From Pseudomonas sp. (GTDB taxonomy: Bacteria > Pseudomonadota > Gammaproteobacteria > Pseudomonadales > Pseudomonadaceae), in assembly GCF_030698175.1 (NCBI RefSeq), contig NZ_JAUYNT010000015.1, positions 1 to 64,000 of the forward strand: a DNA stretch of 64,000 nucleotides, written 5' to 3'. Positions 55,206 through 64,000 of this stretch are shown here, in pieces. Positions within the stretch are counted from its first letter, which is position 1. The number at the start of each line of letters is the position of its first letter. Made by a program: the position numbers and the translations under genes. The notes under the pieces are model-generated. The model saw only the letters and a list, made by a program, of their open reading frames with translations, ran no database searches and was not told the DNA's origin.

Positions 55206-56222
55206 ATGGATCAGCTGATTCAGGCCAATGGCCAACCGCATTACGGCATCTTCAAGGCCGCGCCCAAGCAGATTAACTACCGCGACTTTGACTTTCGTTC
55301 ACCCATGGGCAATCCGTTGGGGGCGTTAGCCAAATGGCGGCGTTTTCACCAGTTTCAGTATTTTGGCCTGATCAGTGATCAGTTGATCGGTGGCTGTGCG
55401 CTGGCCAATTTAAGCTTGGCCGGGATTGGCTTTGTCTATCTGTTTCACCCAGCTTCCGGGAGGATGATCGAGCGCCAATTCAAGTTGCCACTGGGCTTTG
55501 GCAGTCAGTTTTCGCAAAACCCCGATGACGGCATCTGCGAGCTACGCCAAGGACGTAACCTGCTGCGGCTGGAGAACTGCGCCGTGTCCAAGCAAAAGCA
55601 CCTGCTGGTTGAACTGGATGACGGCACGCGCATCGAGGCCAGCTTCTCCGAGGCCGAGCCGGCCTTTCAGCCCATGCACCTGTGTACGCCGACGGCGGTT
55701 AATGGCTGGGTCTACGCGCAAAAAGTCGCCGGTGTGCGTTGCAGTGGTTCGGTGCAGAGCGCCTTGGGCGATTTTGACCTGCAGGCGATCGAGGCCTTTG
55801 CCCACCACGACTGGTCGGCCGGTTATATGCGCCCGGAAACCCATTGGAACTGGGCTTGTCTGTCGGGGCAGGCGGGGGCGCAACGGGTGGGGTTGAACCT
55901 GTCCTGCGGGGTGAATGAAACCAGCTTTACCGAAAACTGCTATTGGCTCGATGGCGAGCTGATTAAGGTCGACACCGCGCGCTTTGAGTTTGATCAAGAT
56001 CAGCCACTTAAACCCTGGACGATTAACTCGGCTGACGGCCAGGTCGAGCTGCACTTTGTCGCCCATGGTTTGCATGAGGAACGGATGAACCTGGGCATCA
56101 TGGCGAGTAACTTCAAACAAATATTCGGCCGTTTTACTGGCGTGCTGCGCCCGCTTGGGCGCCCAGCAGTGCAGATCGACAATCTCTGGGGTTTTGTCGA
56201 AGACCAGTATGTGAAGTGGTAG
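55206..56222 (+). CDS. DUF2804 family protein
   Basis: A 338-residue soluble beta-rich protein that fits DUF2804, proteins about 330-400 residues long with conserved segments such as FDFRSPMGNPLGALAKWRRFHQFQYFG (about 28-54) and the C-terminal NLGIMASNFKQIFGRFTGVLR. No signal peptide or active site is evident. The family has no established function. It lies between the MITE and the FimV-like gene. Confidence 0.83.
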   Translation: MDQLIQANGQPHYGIFKAAPKQINYRDFDFRSPMGNPLGALAKWRRFHQFQYFGLISDQLIGGCALANLSLAGIGFVYLFHPASGRMIERQFKLPLGFGSQFSQNPDDGICELRQGRNLLRLENCAVSKQKHLLVELDDGTRIEASFSEAEPAFQPMHLCTPTAVNGWVYAQKVAGVRCSGSVQSALGDFDLQAIEAFAHHDWSAGYMRPETHWNWACLSGQAGAQRVGLNLSCGVNETSFTENCYWLDGELIKVDTARFEFDQDQPLKPWTINSADGQVELHFVAHGLHEERMNLGIMASNFKQIFGRFTGVLRPLGRPAVQIDNLWGFVEDQYVKW

Positions 56223-56504
56223 GCGCCGCTGAGCACCCTGTGCGGGGCTCGGCGCTGAAAGGCTCCGGGCATTCAGCCGTCAGTTAGGTACTCGAGGATG
56301 GTCCGTGGCGCGTGAGGAGCGCCATTGTGCATGCAAGCAAAACTATGACTAATCTGTAGGCAGGATGACTTGCCGGTCACTTTGTTTTACTGCGGGTTAT
56401 TGTCCGTAAGGCAAGCCACTGGCACCGCTGCCATCGCCACCAGTTAGCTCTCTGGGGCGCTAGTTGAGCGCGGTGTTCGAGCTGGAGAAAACCTCGGAGG
56501 TCAT

Positions 56505-58685
56505 ATGGCTCGTGTGCACAAGCTGCTGTTAACCCTGGCTTCGAGTTCAGCGTTGTATTCCGGGTTGGTGCCGGCCTTGGGGCTCGGCGCTATTAGCTTG
56601 CATTCAGCGCTCAATGAACCGCTGGAGGCCGATATTCAACTGCTGGAGGTCGGCGACTTAAGTGCCGATGACGTGCGGGTGCGGCTGGCCTCAGAAGCGG
56701 ATTTTCAGCGCTCCGGTGTCGAGCGGATCTTTTTCCTTAACGATTTGCGCTTTACCCCGCTGTTTAAAGGCGCCCAAAGCATTATCCGGGTGACTTCGAA
56801 CAAGCCGATCCGCGAGCCTTATCTGAATTTTGTAGTTGAGGTGGCCCGGCCCAATGGCCAGCTGTTGCGTGAATACACCGTCTTGATCGACCCGCCGGGT
56901 TCTTCTGCCTACCGCGCCGTGGCGCAACTGCCGGCATACGCGGCACCACGGGAGGCCCCGCAGCGCCCACCGCAGCGCGCCAAACCTGCGCCGGTTGCGA
57001 CTCAGGGCAATCGCTATCGGGTGGTGGCGGGGGATAGCTTATGGCTGATCGCCCAGCGCCTGCATAGCGAGGCCGGCCAGCCATCAGTACCGACGTTGAT
57101 GGCGGATATTCAGGGCTTAAATCCCCAGGCCTTTATTGGCGGTGACCGCAACCGGTTGAAGTTGGATGCCGACTTGCTACTGCCGGACAGCATTGCCGCT
57201 GCGACTGTGGCGACTAAACCGTCAGTGGCGCCGAGCGTCGAGCCCAATGTGGCAAATGCCAACAGCACAGCAACGGCCAGCAGCTTGCCCCTTAACCCCG
57301 TCCAACAGACTAGCAATGCCGATGCTGCACTGGCCCAGGTAGAAAAACGGCTAGCGCTGGAGCTGGCTGCCCGCGCTAAGGAAAACCGTCAGATGCAGGC
57401 CTCGATGCTCGCGTTGCAGGCGCAGCTGAGCGCGCTGCAAGAGCAAATGCAGGGTAAAGATCAGCAGCTTGAATTGCTCCGCGCCGACCTTGCGACTAAT
57501 CGTGAACAAGCATTGCCCGCAATCCCGGCGCAGCCATTGACGACGGCGGCCGCCAACACCGCGGTGCTGACTTCCGCTCCGGTAGCTGGAGATGGCTCTA
57601 ATACGACGCTCTTGGCGTGGTTGCTGGGTGGCTCAAGTCTGTTGTTGGCTTTGCTTGGCGCAATCATCTGGCGCGGTCGTGGCCGCCCGTTGCCTGACGC
57701 CACCGTAATCGAGCCGGCGCCGGTTGTTGTGCCTGAGCCTGCGGTTGAGTTGCCGACGGTTGCGCTGGAGCCAGTCTTTGCCGCAGAGCTTGAACCTGAG
57801 CTTGAGTCTGAACCGCTGCCGCCAAGCAAGCCTGTCGCCGCTAGGGTAACTCGGCCGGTAACCGCTACGGCAGATCCGCTGGAAGGCGCCAATATTTACA
57901 TTGCCTATGGGCGTTTTAGTGAGGCATTAGGCATTTTGCGTAAGGGCGTCGAGGCCCAGCCACAGCGCACCGAGTTGCGCCTGCGCATGCTTGAGGTGCT
58001 TGGCGAGTTGGGTGATAGCGCAGGCTTTACCCAGGAGGAGGCGGTGTTGCGGCAACAGGGGGCTGACCCCGTACAGTTGGATCAACTCTGGGTACGCTAT
58101 GCCCATGTGCTGGTGTCTGAGCCAGAAATTGTCTTGGATGACGTTGTGTTAATACTCGACGAGCCAGCGTTAGAAGGCGCAGTGCCAAGGTCTGAAGTCT
58201 TGGATGATTTTCAGTTGAACCTGGAGGATTTGTCCCTGGACGCCGACTGGGATTTGCTTAGCCCCTTCAAACCTGCCGCCACTGCGCGCAGCAAAGCGGC
58301 GGCGCTGGCGCCGGTGGCCAATGATCCGGCGTTTCGCTCGGACCTGCAGCATCTACCTGAGGTGAGCGAAGTGCAGCTGGAGCAAGACGCTTTGAGTCCC
58401 TTTGCTAACTGGCCGTCGGACAGCGATGCACATGACGAGATCCTCGAAGAGGAATTTGTCGATGCCTTTGCCGGCGAGTCACTTAAACGTATGAATAAAC
58501 CGGTTCTGGCCAGCCTCGAACACTTGGCCACCAACCGGGAGAACCTGGTTAAGTTGAACAAGGCGCTGGCCTATATCGCCCAGGGCAACTTGGGCAGCGC
58601 GTGCAGCATTCTCAACGAGGTTATCTGCGATGGTGATGCGCAGCAGCAGCAAGAGGCCCGTGAGTTGCTGGCAAAAATCGCTTAA
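56505..58685 (+). CDS. FimV-like protein with LysM domain
   Basis: The 726-residue protein has a signal peptide (about 1-25), a FimV N-terminal domain with LHSALNEPLEADIQLLEVG (about 32-50), a LysM motif (about 169-225; YRVVAGDSLWLIAQRLHSEAGQ), a long coiled coil (about 272-340), a membrane helix (about 367-388) and an acidic cytoplasmic region ending with a FimV C-terminal TPR-like segment (about 660-726). FimV links peptidoglycan to polar organisation and type IV pili. This one is shorter than classical FimV and is probably a paralogue. GGAGG precedes the start. Confidence 0.86.
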   Translation: MARVHKLLLTLASSSALYSGLVPALGLGAISLHSALNEPLEADIQLLEVGDLSADDVRVRLASEADFQRSGVERIFFLNDLRFTPLFKGAQSIIRVTSNKPIREPYLNFVVEVARPNGQLLREYTVLIDPPGSSAYRAVAQLPAYAAPREAPQRPPQRAKPAPVATQGNRYRVVAGDSLWLIAQRLHSEAGQPSVPTLMADIQGLNPQAFIGGDRNRLKLDADLLLPDSIAAATVATKPSVAPSVEPNVANANSTATASSLPLNPVQQTSNADAALAQVEKRLALELAARAKENRQMQASMLALQAQLSALQEQMQGKDQQLELLRADLATNREQALPAIPAQPLTTAAANTAVLTSAPVAGDGSNTTLLAWLLGGSSLLLALLGAIIWRGRGRPLPDATVIEPAPVVVPEPAVELPTVALEPVFAAELEPELESEPLPPSKPVAARVTRPVTATADPLEGANIYIAYGRFSEALGILRKGVEAQPQRTELRLRMLEVLGELGDSAGFTQEEAVLRQQGADPVQLDQLWVRYAHVLVSEPEIVLDDVVLILDEPALEGAVPRSEVLDDFQLNLEDLSLDADWDLLSPFKPAATARSKAAALAPVANDPAFRSDLQHLPEVSEVQLEQDALSPFANWPSDSDAHDEILEEEFVDAFAGESLKRMNKPVLASLEHLATNRENLVKLNKALAYIAQGNLGSACSILNEVICDGDAQQQQEARELLAKIA

Positions 58686-58703
58686 TTTGCCCCGCTAATA
58701 CCC

Positions 58704-58740
58704 AACGCCGCAGTCTAAACACTGCGGCGTTGTTGTTTTT
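58704..58740 (+). terminator. Terminator after the FimV-like gene
   Basis: AACGCCGCAGT-CTAAAC-ACTGCGGCGTT is a perfect 11-bp hairpin followed by GTTGTTTTT, 18 bases past the stop codon. Confidence 0.92.
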
Positions 58741-58811
58741 GCCTTGGCCAAAGCTGCCGCTGCTGGTCTAAGCCCGCTAATATCGCCAGCCCCAAAGTCG
58801 GAGCCTGAACA

Positions 58812-59111
58812 ATGAAACAAGAAAAAGCCGAAGTGGTGATTACCTACTGCACCCAATGTCAGTGGCTATTGCGCGCGGCCTGGCTGGCGCAGGAGTTGCT
58901 CAGCAGCTTCAGCGATGATTTGGCCCGCGTCAGCCTGGAGCCTGCCACCGGCGGCACCTTTCGCATCACCTGCAATGGTGTGCAGCTCTGGGAGCGCAAG
59001 GCCGATGGCGGCTTCCCGGAAGCCAAGGAGCTCAAGCAGCGGCTGCGCGACCTAATCGACCCACTGCGCGACCTGGGCCACAACGATCGGGTTACACCGC
59101 CGGCCAGTTGA
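58812..59111 (+). CDS. SelW/SelT/Rdx-family thioredoxin-like protein
   Basis: A 99-residue protein with a VVITYCTQCQWLLRAAWLAQELL start (about 8-30) and the CxxC redox site C14-T-Q-C17, where the eukaryotic selenoprotein has CxxU. The C-terminal half is GGxFPEAKELKQRLRDLI-like. Members are small thiol redox proteins. It is convergent with the EamA transporter gene. Confidence 0.87.
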   Translation: MKQEKAEVVITYCTQCQWLLRAAWLAQELLSSFSDDLARVSLEPATGGTFRITCNGVQLWERKADGGFPEAKELKQRLRDLIDPLRDLGHNDRVTPPAS

Positions 59112-59119
59112 GCCCAGGT

Positions 59120-60004
59120 TTATTCCTGCACGGCGGCGCTAGGCCGGGCCGAATGGGCCGGGCGCAGCACGGACAGCAGAATGGCCAGCATGATCAGCGC
59201 CGCGCCGACGAGCATACGCAGACTGGGCGCCTGGGCGAAGATCAGCCAGGCGAAGCTGATGCCATATACCGGCTCCAGGGCAAAAGCGACTGCCGCGGTG
59301 CGCGCTTTGAGTGCGCTCAGGCTGGCGACGAACAGCCAGTGGCCCACGGCCGTACAGAACACCCCGAGCAGGGCCAGCCATAGCCAACTGAGTGCCGGCA
59401 AATCGGGTAAGCCGGGCGCGGCGAAAGGCAGCAAACAGCACGTCACCAGTAGGTTTTGTCCCAGCGCTGCCTGTGCCGGCGTGAGCTTGCCGACGCCGCT
59501 GCGGTTGACCAGCGACAGCAGGGCAAACAGCAAGCCCGAGAGTACCGCCCAGAGCAGTCCACTGGTAGCGGTGCTGGCCAGGTCGAAGTCGGGCGTCACC
59601 AGCAACAGGCCGAGGCTGACCAGGGCGATCAGGCCAATCTCGCTGTGGCGAATCCGCTCACGGAAGATCAGCCCTTCGAGGAGCACGGTGAACGCCGGGA
59701 AGCTGGCAAAGCCCAAGGTGGCAATCGCCACCCCAGCGCCATTTACGGCGATAAAGAAACTCATCCAGTGGCCTGCCAGCAGCAGGCCACCGAGTGTCAG
59801 GCGGTAGCAGTTGGCGTGGTTCAGTGGTTGCCAGCTCACTCGGCCAAGCAGCCCGGCGCACAGGCTCAGGGCCAGTACGGCAAAGGCTGCGCGGCCGAAG
59901 ACGATAATCGCCGGGCTGCTGTCGGCCAGTTTACCCAGCACGCCGGTCAGGCCGAAGAGCAGTACGGCGCAGTGCAGAGCGCCGATGGCTGAGCGCTGCG
60001 TCAT
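59120..60004 (-). CDS. EamA/DMT-family inner-membrane transporter
   Basis: A 294-residue protein with ten hydrophobic helices arranged as two EamA repeats of five, a drug/metabolite exporter. The ATG at 60004 follows AAGGATCG; an ATG at 60022 overlaps the csaA stop (ATGA) and is equally possible. It is cotranscribed with csaA and divergent from the SelW-like gene's end. The AraC regulator upstream may control it. Confidence 0.87.
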   Translation of the reverse strand: MTQRSAIGALHCAVLLFGLTGVLGKLADSSPAIIVFGRAAFAVLALSLCAGLLGRVSWQPLNHANCYRLTLGGLLLAGHWMSFFIAVNGAGVAIATLGFASFPAFTVLLEGLIFRERIRHSEIGLIALVSLGLLLVTPDFDLASTATSGLLWAVLSGLLFALLSLVNRSGVGKLTPAQAALGQNLLVTCCLLPFAAPGLPDLPALSWLWLALLGVFCTAVGHWLFVASLSALKARTAAVAFALEPVYGISFAWLIFAQAPSLRMLVGAALIMLAILLSVLRPAHSARPSAAVQE

Positions 60005-60018
60005 GGGCGATCCTTGCT

Positions 60019-60354
60019 TCATGCGAGGCGACTACCATTGGCCAGCGGATGCTCGAAGCTGGCCAGGACCACGCGGTTTTCGGCGTCATACACCCCGGTT
60101 ACCAGCACCTGCGAAAGCACCCCGGCAATCGACTTGGGCGCGAAGTTGCACACGCACAGTACCTGTCTGCCAATCAGCTGTGCGTTGCGGTACAGGGCGG
60201 TGATTTGCGCGCTGGAGGTCTTGATGCCCAGTGGCCCCAGGTCGATCTCCAGGACATAAGCCGGCTTGCGTGCCTTTTGGTTGTTGCTGGCGCTGAGGAT
60301 GGTCCCTACGCGCAGCTCGACCCGTTCGAAATCCTGCCACTCGATGGTCTGCAT
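60019..60354 (-). CDS. csaA: tRNA-binding domain protein CsaA
   Basis: A 111-residue single-domain protein with the tRNA-binding OB fold of CsaA: VELRVGTILSASNN (about 10-23), KPAYVLEIDLGPLGIKTSSAQIT (about 28-50) and a NFAPKSIAGVLSQVL stretch (about 70-84). It binds nucleic acid or acts as a chaperone-like protein. The ATG at 60354 follows GGGAGAG. Confidence 0.92.
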   Translation of the reverse strand: MQTIEWQDFERVELRVGTILSASNNQKARKPAYVLEIDLGPLGIKTSSAQITALYRNAQLIGRQVLCVCNFAPKSIAGVLSQVLVTGVYDAENRVVLASFEHPLANGSRLA

Positions 60355-60426
60355 CAAGCTCTCCCCCTGTTATGCACTATACGGGGGGCAGTCTAGAGCT
60401 GTGCTGCTGGGGCGTCTGTCGCGCAA

Positions 60427-61191
60427 CTAGCGTTTTTTGTCGTGCAACTCGCGGCGCAGTTTGCGTGGAGTGTGGCCGCTGTGCCTGGCCAGGGCCGCAG
60501 TAAAGGCGCTCTGCGAGTTGTAGCCGACCCGGGTGGCAATCTCGCCGACGGCCAGGCTGGTGCTGCGCAGTAATTGCAGAGCTTGTTGCAGACGGCGGTT
60601 GCGCACGAACTCCATCGGCGTTTGTGCGGTTTGCGCAAGAAACCGTATGTGCAGGCGCGCGCAGGACAAACCGCTGAGGCGCGCCAAGTCGGCAACCTGC
60701 AGCGGGTGGGCGAGGTGCTGGTCGATGTAGGCCGTCAGTGCCGCCAGTGGTAGACCCCGGGGCTCGCCAGGCGCCGGTGCTTCGCTGGCCAGGCTGGCCA
60801 ATAGCAGGGCGGCGCCTTGCTGGGCGATCACCGGGTCATTGATCGGGCTACTCGCCAGCCAGTCGACTAACTGATGCTGGCGTGGGCTGAGGGCCAGGGT
60901 GGCGCACTGTTCCAGCAGGCGGCGACTGTTGTCCGCGTGGGCGCCGAGGTGTTGCTCGAGCCAGGCGCTGCAGGGCACATCGAGAACCAGGCAGTGGCTG
61001 CCGCTCGGGCTGTCGGAGGCGTGCGCCGTCGCGCCGGGAACCACCACCAATGAGTGGCGCACGACCTGGCTGGCATGGCCGTTGACCTCGATCTGCAATT
61101 GGCCGCTGAGGCCAAAGACCAGTTGCGCGTGCTCGTGACTGTGGGCGATCAGGTCATCACGGTAGTGGCGCAGGGAAAGTATCGAGCGCAT
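60427..61191 (-). CDS. AraC-family transcriptional regulator
   Basis: A 254-residue AraC regulator with an N-terminal cupin-like sensing domain (HSHEHAQLVFGLSGQLQIEVNG, about 17-38) and a C-terminal double helix-turn-helix (HPLQVADLARLSGLSCARLHIRFLAQ and LAVGEIATRVGYNSQSAFTAALARHSGHTPRKLRR, about 170-250). The ATG at 61191 follows AAGGAC. It may regulate the downstream csaA-EamA pair on the same strand; the ligand is unknown. Confidence 0.9.
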   Translation of the reverse strand: MRSILSLRHYRDDLIAHSHEHAQLVFGLSGQLQIEVNGHASQVVRHSLVVVPGATAHASDSPSGSHCLVLDVPCSAWLEQHLGAHADNSRRLLEQCATLALSPRQHQLVDWLASSPINDPVIAQQGAALLLASLASEAPAPGEPRGLPLAALTAYIDQHLAHPLQVADLARLSGLSCARLHIRFLAQTAQTPMEFVRNRRLQQALQLLRSTSLAVGEIATRVGYNSQSAFTAALARHSGHTPRKLRRELHDKKR

Positions 61192-61326
61192 GGCAGTGTC
61201 CTTGGCTGAAGCGCCCAGTTTACCTGCGGTGGTGGCCGGCGGTGCTGTCATTGTTTGGTCGTGTAACCGTCATCGTTATTTCATCAGGCCTGCGCAAGCT
61301 CGGGGAAACCCCGCCGGAGGCCGCCA

Positions 61327-62172
61327 ATGAGCAATGCCCAGCTTGCCCGACCAACCCGTAAGCAACGTGTTCGCACTCTGTGGGTGTCGGATGTCCATCT
61401 CGGTACCCGCGATTGCCAGGCCGAGCACTTGGCCGCCTTTCTCAAGCGTTACCACACCGACAAGGTCTATTTAGTCGGCGACATCATCGATGGCTGGCGG
61501 CTGCGCAGCGGTATCTACTGGCCCCAGGCGCACACCAACGTGCTGCGGCGTTTGTTGACCATGAGCAAGCGCGGCACTGAGGTGATTTATGTCACCGGCA
61601 ACCATGATGAGTTCCTGCGCCGTTACTCCAAGTTAATCCTCGGCAATATCCAACTGGTCGATGAGGCTGAACATGTCACCGCCGATGGCCGACGCTTGCT
61701 GGTGATTCATGGCGATCAGTTTGATGTGATCACCCGTTATCACCGTTGGCTGGCGTTTCTTGGCGACTCGGCCTACGAGCTCAGCCTGACCCTCAATCGC
61801 TGGCTTAACCATTGGCGCCAGCGCTATGGCTACGGCTATTGGTCGCTGTCGGCGTATTTGAAACACAAGGTCAAGTCGGCGGTGAACTTCATCAGCGACT
61901 TTGAACAAGCCATCGCCCACGAGTGCCAGAAACGTGGTTTTAACGGGGTGGTTTGCGGGCATATTCACCATGCCGAGATCCGCCAGATGGGAGAGGTCGA
62001 ATACCTCAACTGCGGCGACTGGGTCGAGTCCTGCACGGCCTTGATCGAGCACTTGGACGGCTCCATCGAACTCTATCGACTGGCCGACGATCAGGCCCGC
62101 CTGGCCACGCTGGCCGCCACTAAGGTCGCTGAAGCTGCCGTACAGCCGGCTAACGCTGAGCCGGTGCTATGA
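61327..62172 (+). CDS. LpxH-like metallophosphoesterase
   Basis: A 281-residue calcineurin-type phosphoesterase with the full metal set: D22 and H24 (DVHLG), D52 (GDIID), N92 and H93 (GNHDE), H128 (HGDQFD) and a GHIHH near 212. It resembles UDP-2,3-diacylglucosamine diphosphatase but is longer and is a second family member, usual in Pseudomonas next to a glycosyltransferase. The likely role is a lipid or cell-envelope sugar step. Its stop codon overlaps the glycosyltransferase start (ATGA). Confidence 0.86.
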   Translation: MSNAQLARPTRKQRVRTLWVSDVHLGTRDCQAEHLAAFLKRYHTDKVYLVGDIIDGWRLRSGIYWPQAHTNVLRRLLTMSKRGTEVIYVTGNHDEFLRRYSKLILGNIQLVDEAEHVTADGRRLLVIHGDQFDVITRYHRWLAFLGDSAYELSLTLNRWLNHWRQRYGYGYWSLSAYLKHKVKSAVNFISDFEQAIAHECQKRGFNGVVCGHIHHAEIRQMGEVEYLNCGDWVESCTALIEHLDGSIELYRLADDQARLATLAATKVAEAAVQPANAEPVL

Positions 62173-63215
62173 GGGTACTGATCGTCACCGATGCCTGGAC
62201 TCCACAAGTAAACGGTGTGGTCACCAGCCTGCAGGCGTTGCTCGCCGAGCTGCGCGGCCTTGGGCATCAGGTGAAGGTACTGTCGCCAGCGGATTTCCGC
62301 GCGCTGCCTTGCCCGACGTACCCGGAGATTTCTTTGGTGTGGAATCTCTGGCGGGTGGGCCCGGCGATTCGCGACTTCGCCCCGGATATGGTGCACCTGG
62401 CCACCGAAGGGCCGCTAGGCTGGACGGCCCGGTGGTGGTTGCGCAAGCGTCAACTGGCGTTTACTACGGCGATTCATACCCGTTTCCCCGAATATCTCAC
62501 CAGTCGCTGGCCGTGGTTGCCGTTGTCGTGGGGCTATGCCTGGCTGCGGGCGTTCCATCGGCCGAGTCAGGCGGTGTTGGTCAGCACCGAACGGATGCGT
62601 GCCGAGTTTGCCAGCTGGGGTTTTAGCCACTTGCAGCTGTGGCGCAAGGGCGTCGATAACCGACTGTTTTATCCGCAGCCGCTGCGCGAAGCGCCACCGC
62701 AGCCGGTTTTTCTCTATGTCGGGCGCCTGGCTGCGGAGAAAAATATCGAGGCTTTTCTTGCCCTGCAACTGCCCGGCGTAAAGCGCCTGGTTGGCGACGG
62801 CCCGCAGCGGCAGGCGTTGGCGGCGGCGTATCCGCAGGCGCAGTTTCTCGGCTACTTGCATGGCCAGGCGTTGGCGCAGGCCTACGGTGCGGCCAGTGTC
62901 TTGGTCTTCCCCTCGCTGACCGACACCTATGGGCTGGTCATGCTCGAAGCGCTGGCCTGCGGCACCCCGGTGGCGGCGTTTCCGGTGGCCGGACCCTTGG
63001 ATGTGTTAGTGCCAGGCGTCACCGGCGTGTTGGCGGGCGATCTGCAAGCGGCCTGTTTAGAGGCGCTGCAGTTGAGCCGCGAGGGCTGCGCCGAGCACGC
63101 CCGGCAACACTCTTGGAGCGCCTCGGCGCAGGAGTTTTTGGCCCAGCAGTGTTTGCTTGATGGTGAGTCTTACGCGCAGGCGTGTACTGAGGGCGCGCTG
63201 CTGGCTGAGCGCTAA
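62169..63215 (+). CDS. Glycosyltransferase family 4 protein
   Basis: A 348-residue GT-B glycosyltransferase with the N-terminal TDAWTPQVNGVVTSL (about 7-21), YVGRLAAEKNIEAFL (about 182-196) and the C-terminal nucleotide-sugar motif PSLTDTYGLVMLEALACGTPVAAF (about 250-273), with E264 as the EX7E glutamate. It resembles mannosyl- or sulfoquinovosyl-type transferases that build glycolipids. It is translationally coupled to the phosphoesterase. Confidence 0.87.
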   Translation: MRVLIVTDAWTPQVNGVVTSLQALLAELRGLGHQVKVLSPADFRALPCPTYPEISLVWNLWRVGPAIRDFAPDMVHLATEGPLGWTARWWLRKRQLAFTTAIHTRFPEYLTSRWPWLPLSWGYAWLRAFHRPSQAVLVSTERMRAEFASWGFSHLQLWRKGVDNRLFYPQPLREAPPQPVFLYVGRLAAEKNIEAFLALQLPGVKRLVGDGPQRQALAAAYPQAQFLGYLHGQALAQAYGAASVLVFPSLTDTYGLVMLEALACGTPVAAFPVAGPLDVLVPGVTGVLAGDLQAACLEALQLSREGCAEHARQHSWSASAQEFLAQQCLLDGESYAQACTEGALLAER

Positions 63216-63242
63216 AGGCTGCTAACCGCTGAGGGGTGCGGC

Positions 63243-64000
63243 TTAGACTATGACTTTGTCGCGCAGTTTTTCGGCGGCCAGGTTCAGCGCCAGAATCACC
63301 CGCTCCTTGTCGTAGTTCTGGATGCCGTTGGTGTCTAGGTACATGGAAAAACCCGGTAGCTCATGCTCCAGATAACTGGAGGTGGCGCCGAGGTCTCGGC
63401 GAAAATCCACCACTTGATAAATCTGTACCGGGCGGGTGAAGCCTTTGACGGTGATCTGCCCTTTGTCGCGGCACATGATCACGTCTTTAACCAGCGAGTA
63501 GGTCTCGTGGGAAATTAAAATCTCACCAGACTCTGCTGAGCTTTCCAGGCGGCTGGCCAGGTTCACTTCGCGACCGATGATGGTGTAGTCCATGCGCGTG
63601 TCGGCGCCGAAGTTGCCCACAGTGCAGTAGCCGGTATTCAAGCCCATGCGGATTTCCAGCGGTTTGGTGATGCCCTGGGCGCGCCACTGTTGACGCAGTA
63701 CCTTCATGTGTTTGCGCATGGTAATGGCCATCGACACCGCGGCCACCGCATCTTTTTTCGCCCCTTGGGAGGTCGGATCACCGAAGAACACCATCACGCA
63801 ATCGCCGACGAACTTGTCGATGGTGCCGCCGTACTTGAGCACCAGCTTGGACATCTCATTGAGGTAGGTGTTGAGCAGGTCGGTGAGTGCCTCGGCTTCC
63901 AGCTCTTCGGCCAGCTCGGTGAAGCCTTTGATGTCGGAGAAAAATACCGTGAGTTTCTTGCGCTGGGTCTCCAGGCGCACACTTTTTTTGCCGCTGAAAA
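63243..64000 (-). CDS. Class III adenylate/guanylate cyclase, C-terminal part
   Basis: The catalytic domain of a class III nucleotidyl cyclase is visible: LTVFFSDIKGFTELAEELEAE carries the first metal aspartate, followed by GGTIDKFVGDCVMVFFG with the second, and NTGYCTVGNFGADTRMDYTIIGREVNLASRLES with the transition-state Arg/Asn segment. A GTG at 63980 could start it, but the frame continues through the right edge (FSGKKSV), so the N-terminal part lies outside. The product (cAMP or cGMP) is not certain, and it is probably a membrane-associated enzyme. Confidence 0.9.
   Translation of the reverse strand, partial: FSGKKSVRLETQRKKLTVFFSDIKGFTELAEELEAEALTDLLNTYLNEMSKLVLKYGGTIDKFVGDCVMVFFGDPTSQGAKKDAVAAVSMAITMRKHMKVLRQQWRAQGITKPLEIRMGLNTGYCTVGNFGADTRMDYTIIGREVNLASRLESSAESGEILISHETYSLVKDVIMCRDKGQITVKGFTRPVQIYQVVDFRRDLGATSSYLEHELPGFSMYLDTNGIQNYDKERVILALNLAAEKLRDKVIV

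Overview
The window looks like a chromosomal segment of a Pseudomonas-type gammaproteobacterium. Protein families point there (OprI lipoprotein, NfuA, Cti, CysB, ThrH, a FimV-like protein, LapD/LapG), as does gene order that, from memory, matches conserved Pseudomonas blocks: metH-cti-nfuA, greB-ABC-tesA-ldt-oprI, DAHP synthase-usp-cysB-cysH-thrH-pabB-two LuxR genes, and recQ-diguanylate cyclase. GC content is moderately high. No species can be named.

Layout. 1-130: 3' end of a 5S rRNA and the rRNA operon terminator. 190-10300: a DUF2970 protein, a leucine-rich-repeat kinase, metH, cti (cis/trans fatty-acid isomerase), nfuA and a two-domain cNMP-binding/degenerate rhodanese protein. 10400-16000: a catalase-family/di-heme cytochrome c pair, a nicotinamide riboside kinase/pnuC pair, a membrane hydroxylase and greB. 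16000-25800: an FtsX-type ABC transporter, then a rearranged tesA region. An intact tesA and a tetR-regulated four-gene ABC efflux operon sit between a broken tesA 5' end and a broken tesA 3' end. An L,D-transpeptidase and oprI follow. 26100-36400: mostly housekeeping genes (DAHP synthase, PilZ, panE, nucleotidase, Usp, cysB, cysH, thrH, pabB).

36576-47436 is the most interesting block. Two overlapping MalT-like LuxR ATPases precede a five-gene envelope operon: a small secreted DUF6160/FilA-like protein, a C39-like peptidase, a coiled-coil plus beta-barrel outer-membrane protein, a FadL-like channel, and a FilE-like protein with three copies of a YxTWxDxxG repeat. The architecture recalls both the Acinetobacter fil cluster and the Fap amyloid secretion system. 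I infer a dedicated export or surface-assembly system for the small protein. LapD/LapG (c-di-GMP-controlled adhesin release) lies convergent to it.

50150-64000: small membrane and YecA-family genes, recQ, an HsbD-like diguanylate cyclase whose stop codon lies inside a MITE-like repeat (54775-55087), a DUF2804 protein, a FimV-like protein, a SelW-like protein, an AraC/CsaA/EamA group, an LpxH-like phosphoesterase with a glycosyltransferase, and the 3' part of a class III adenylate cyclase that runs off the window. No CRISPR array, tRNA, prophage or transposase gene was seen.
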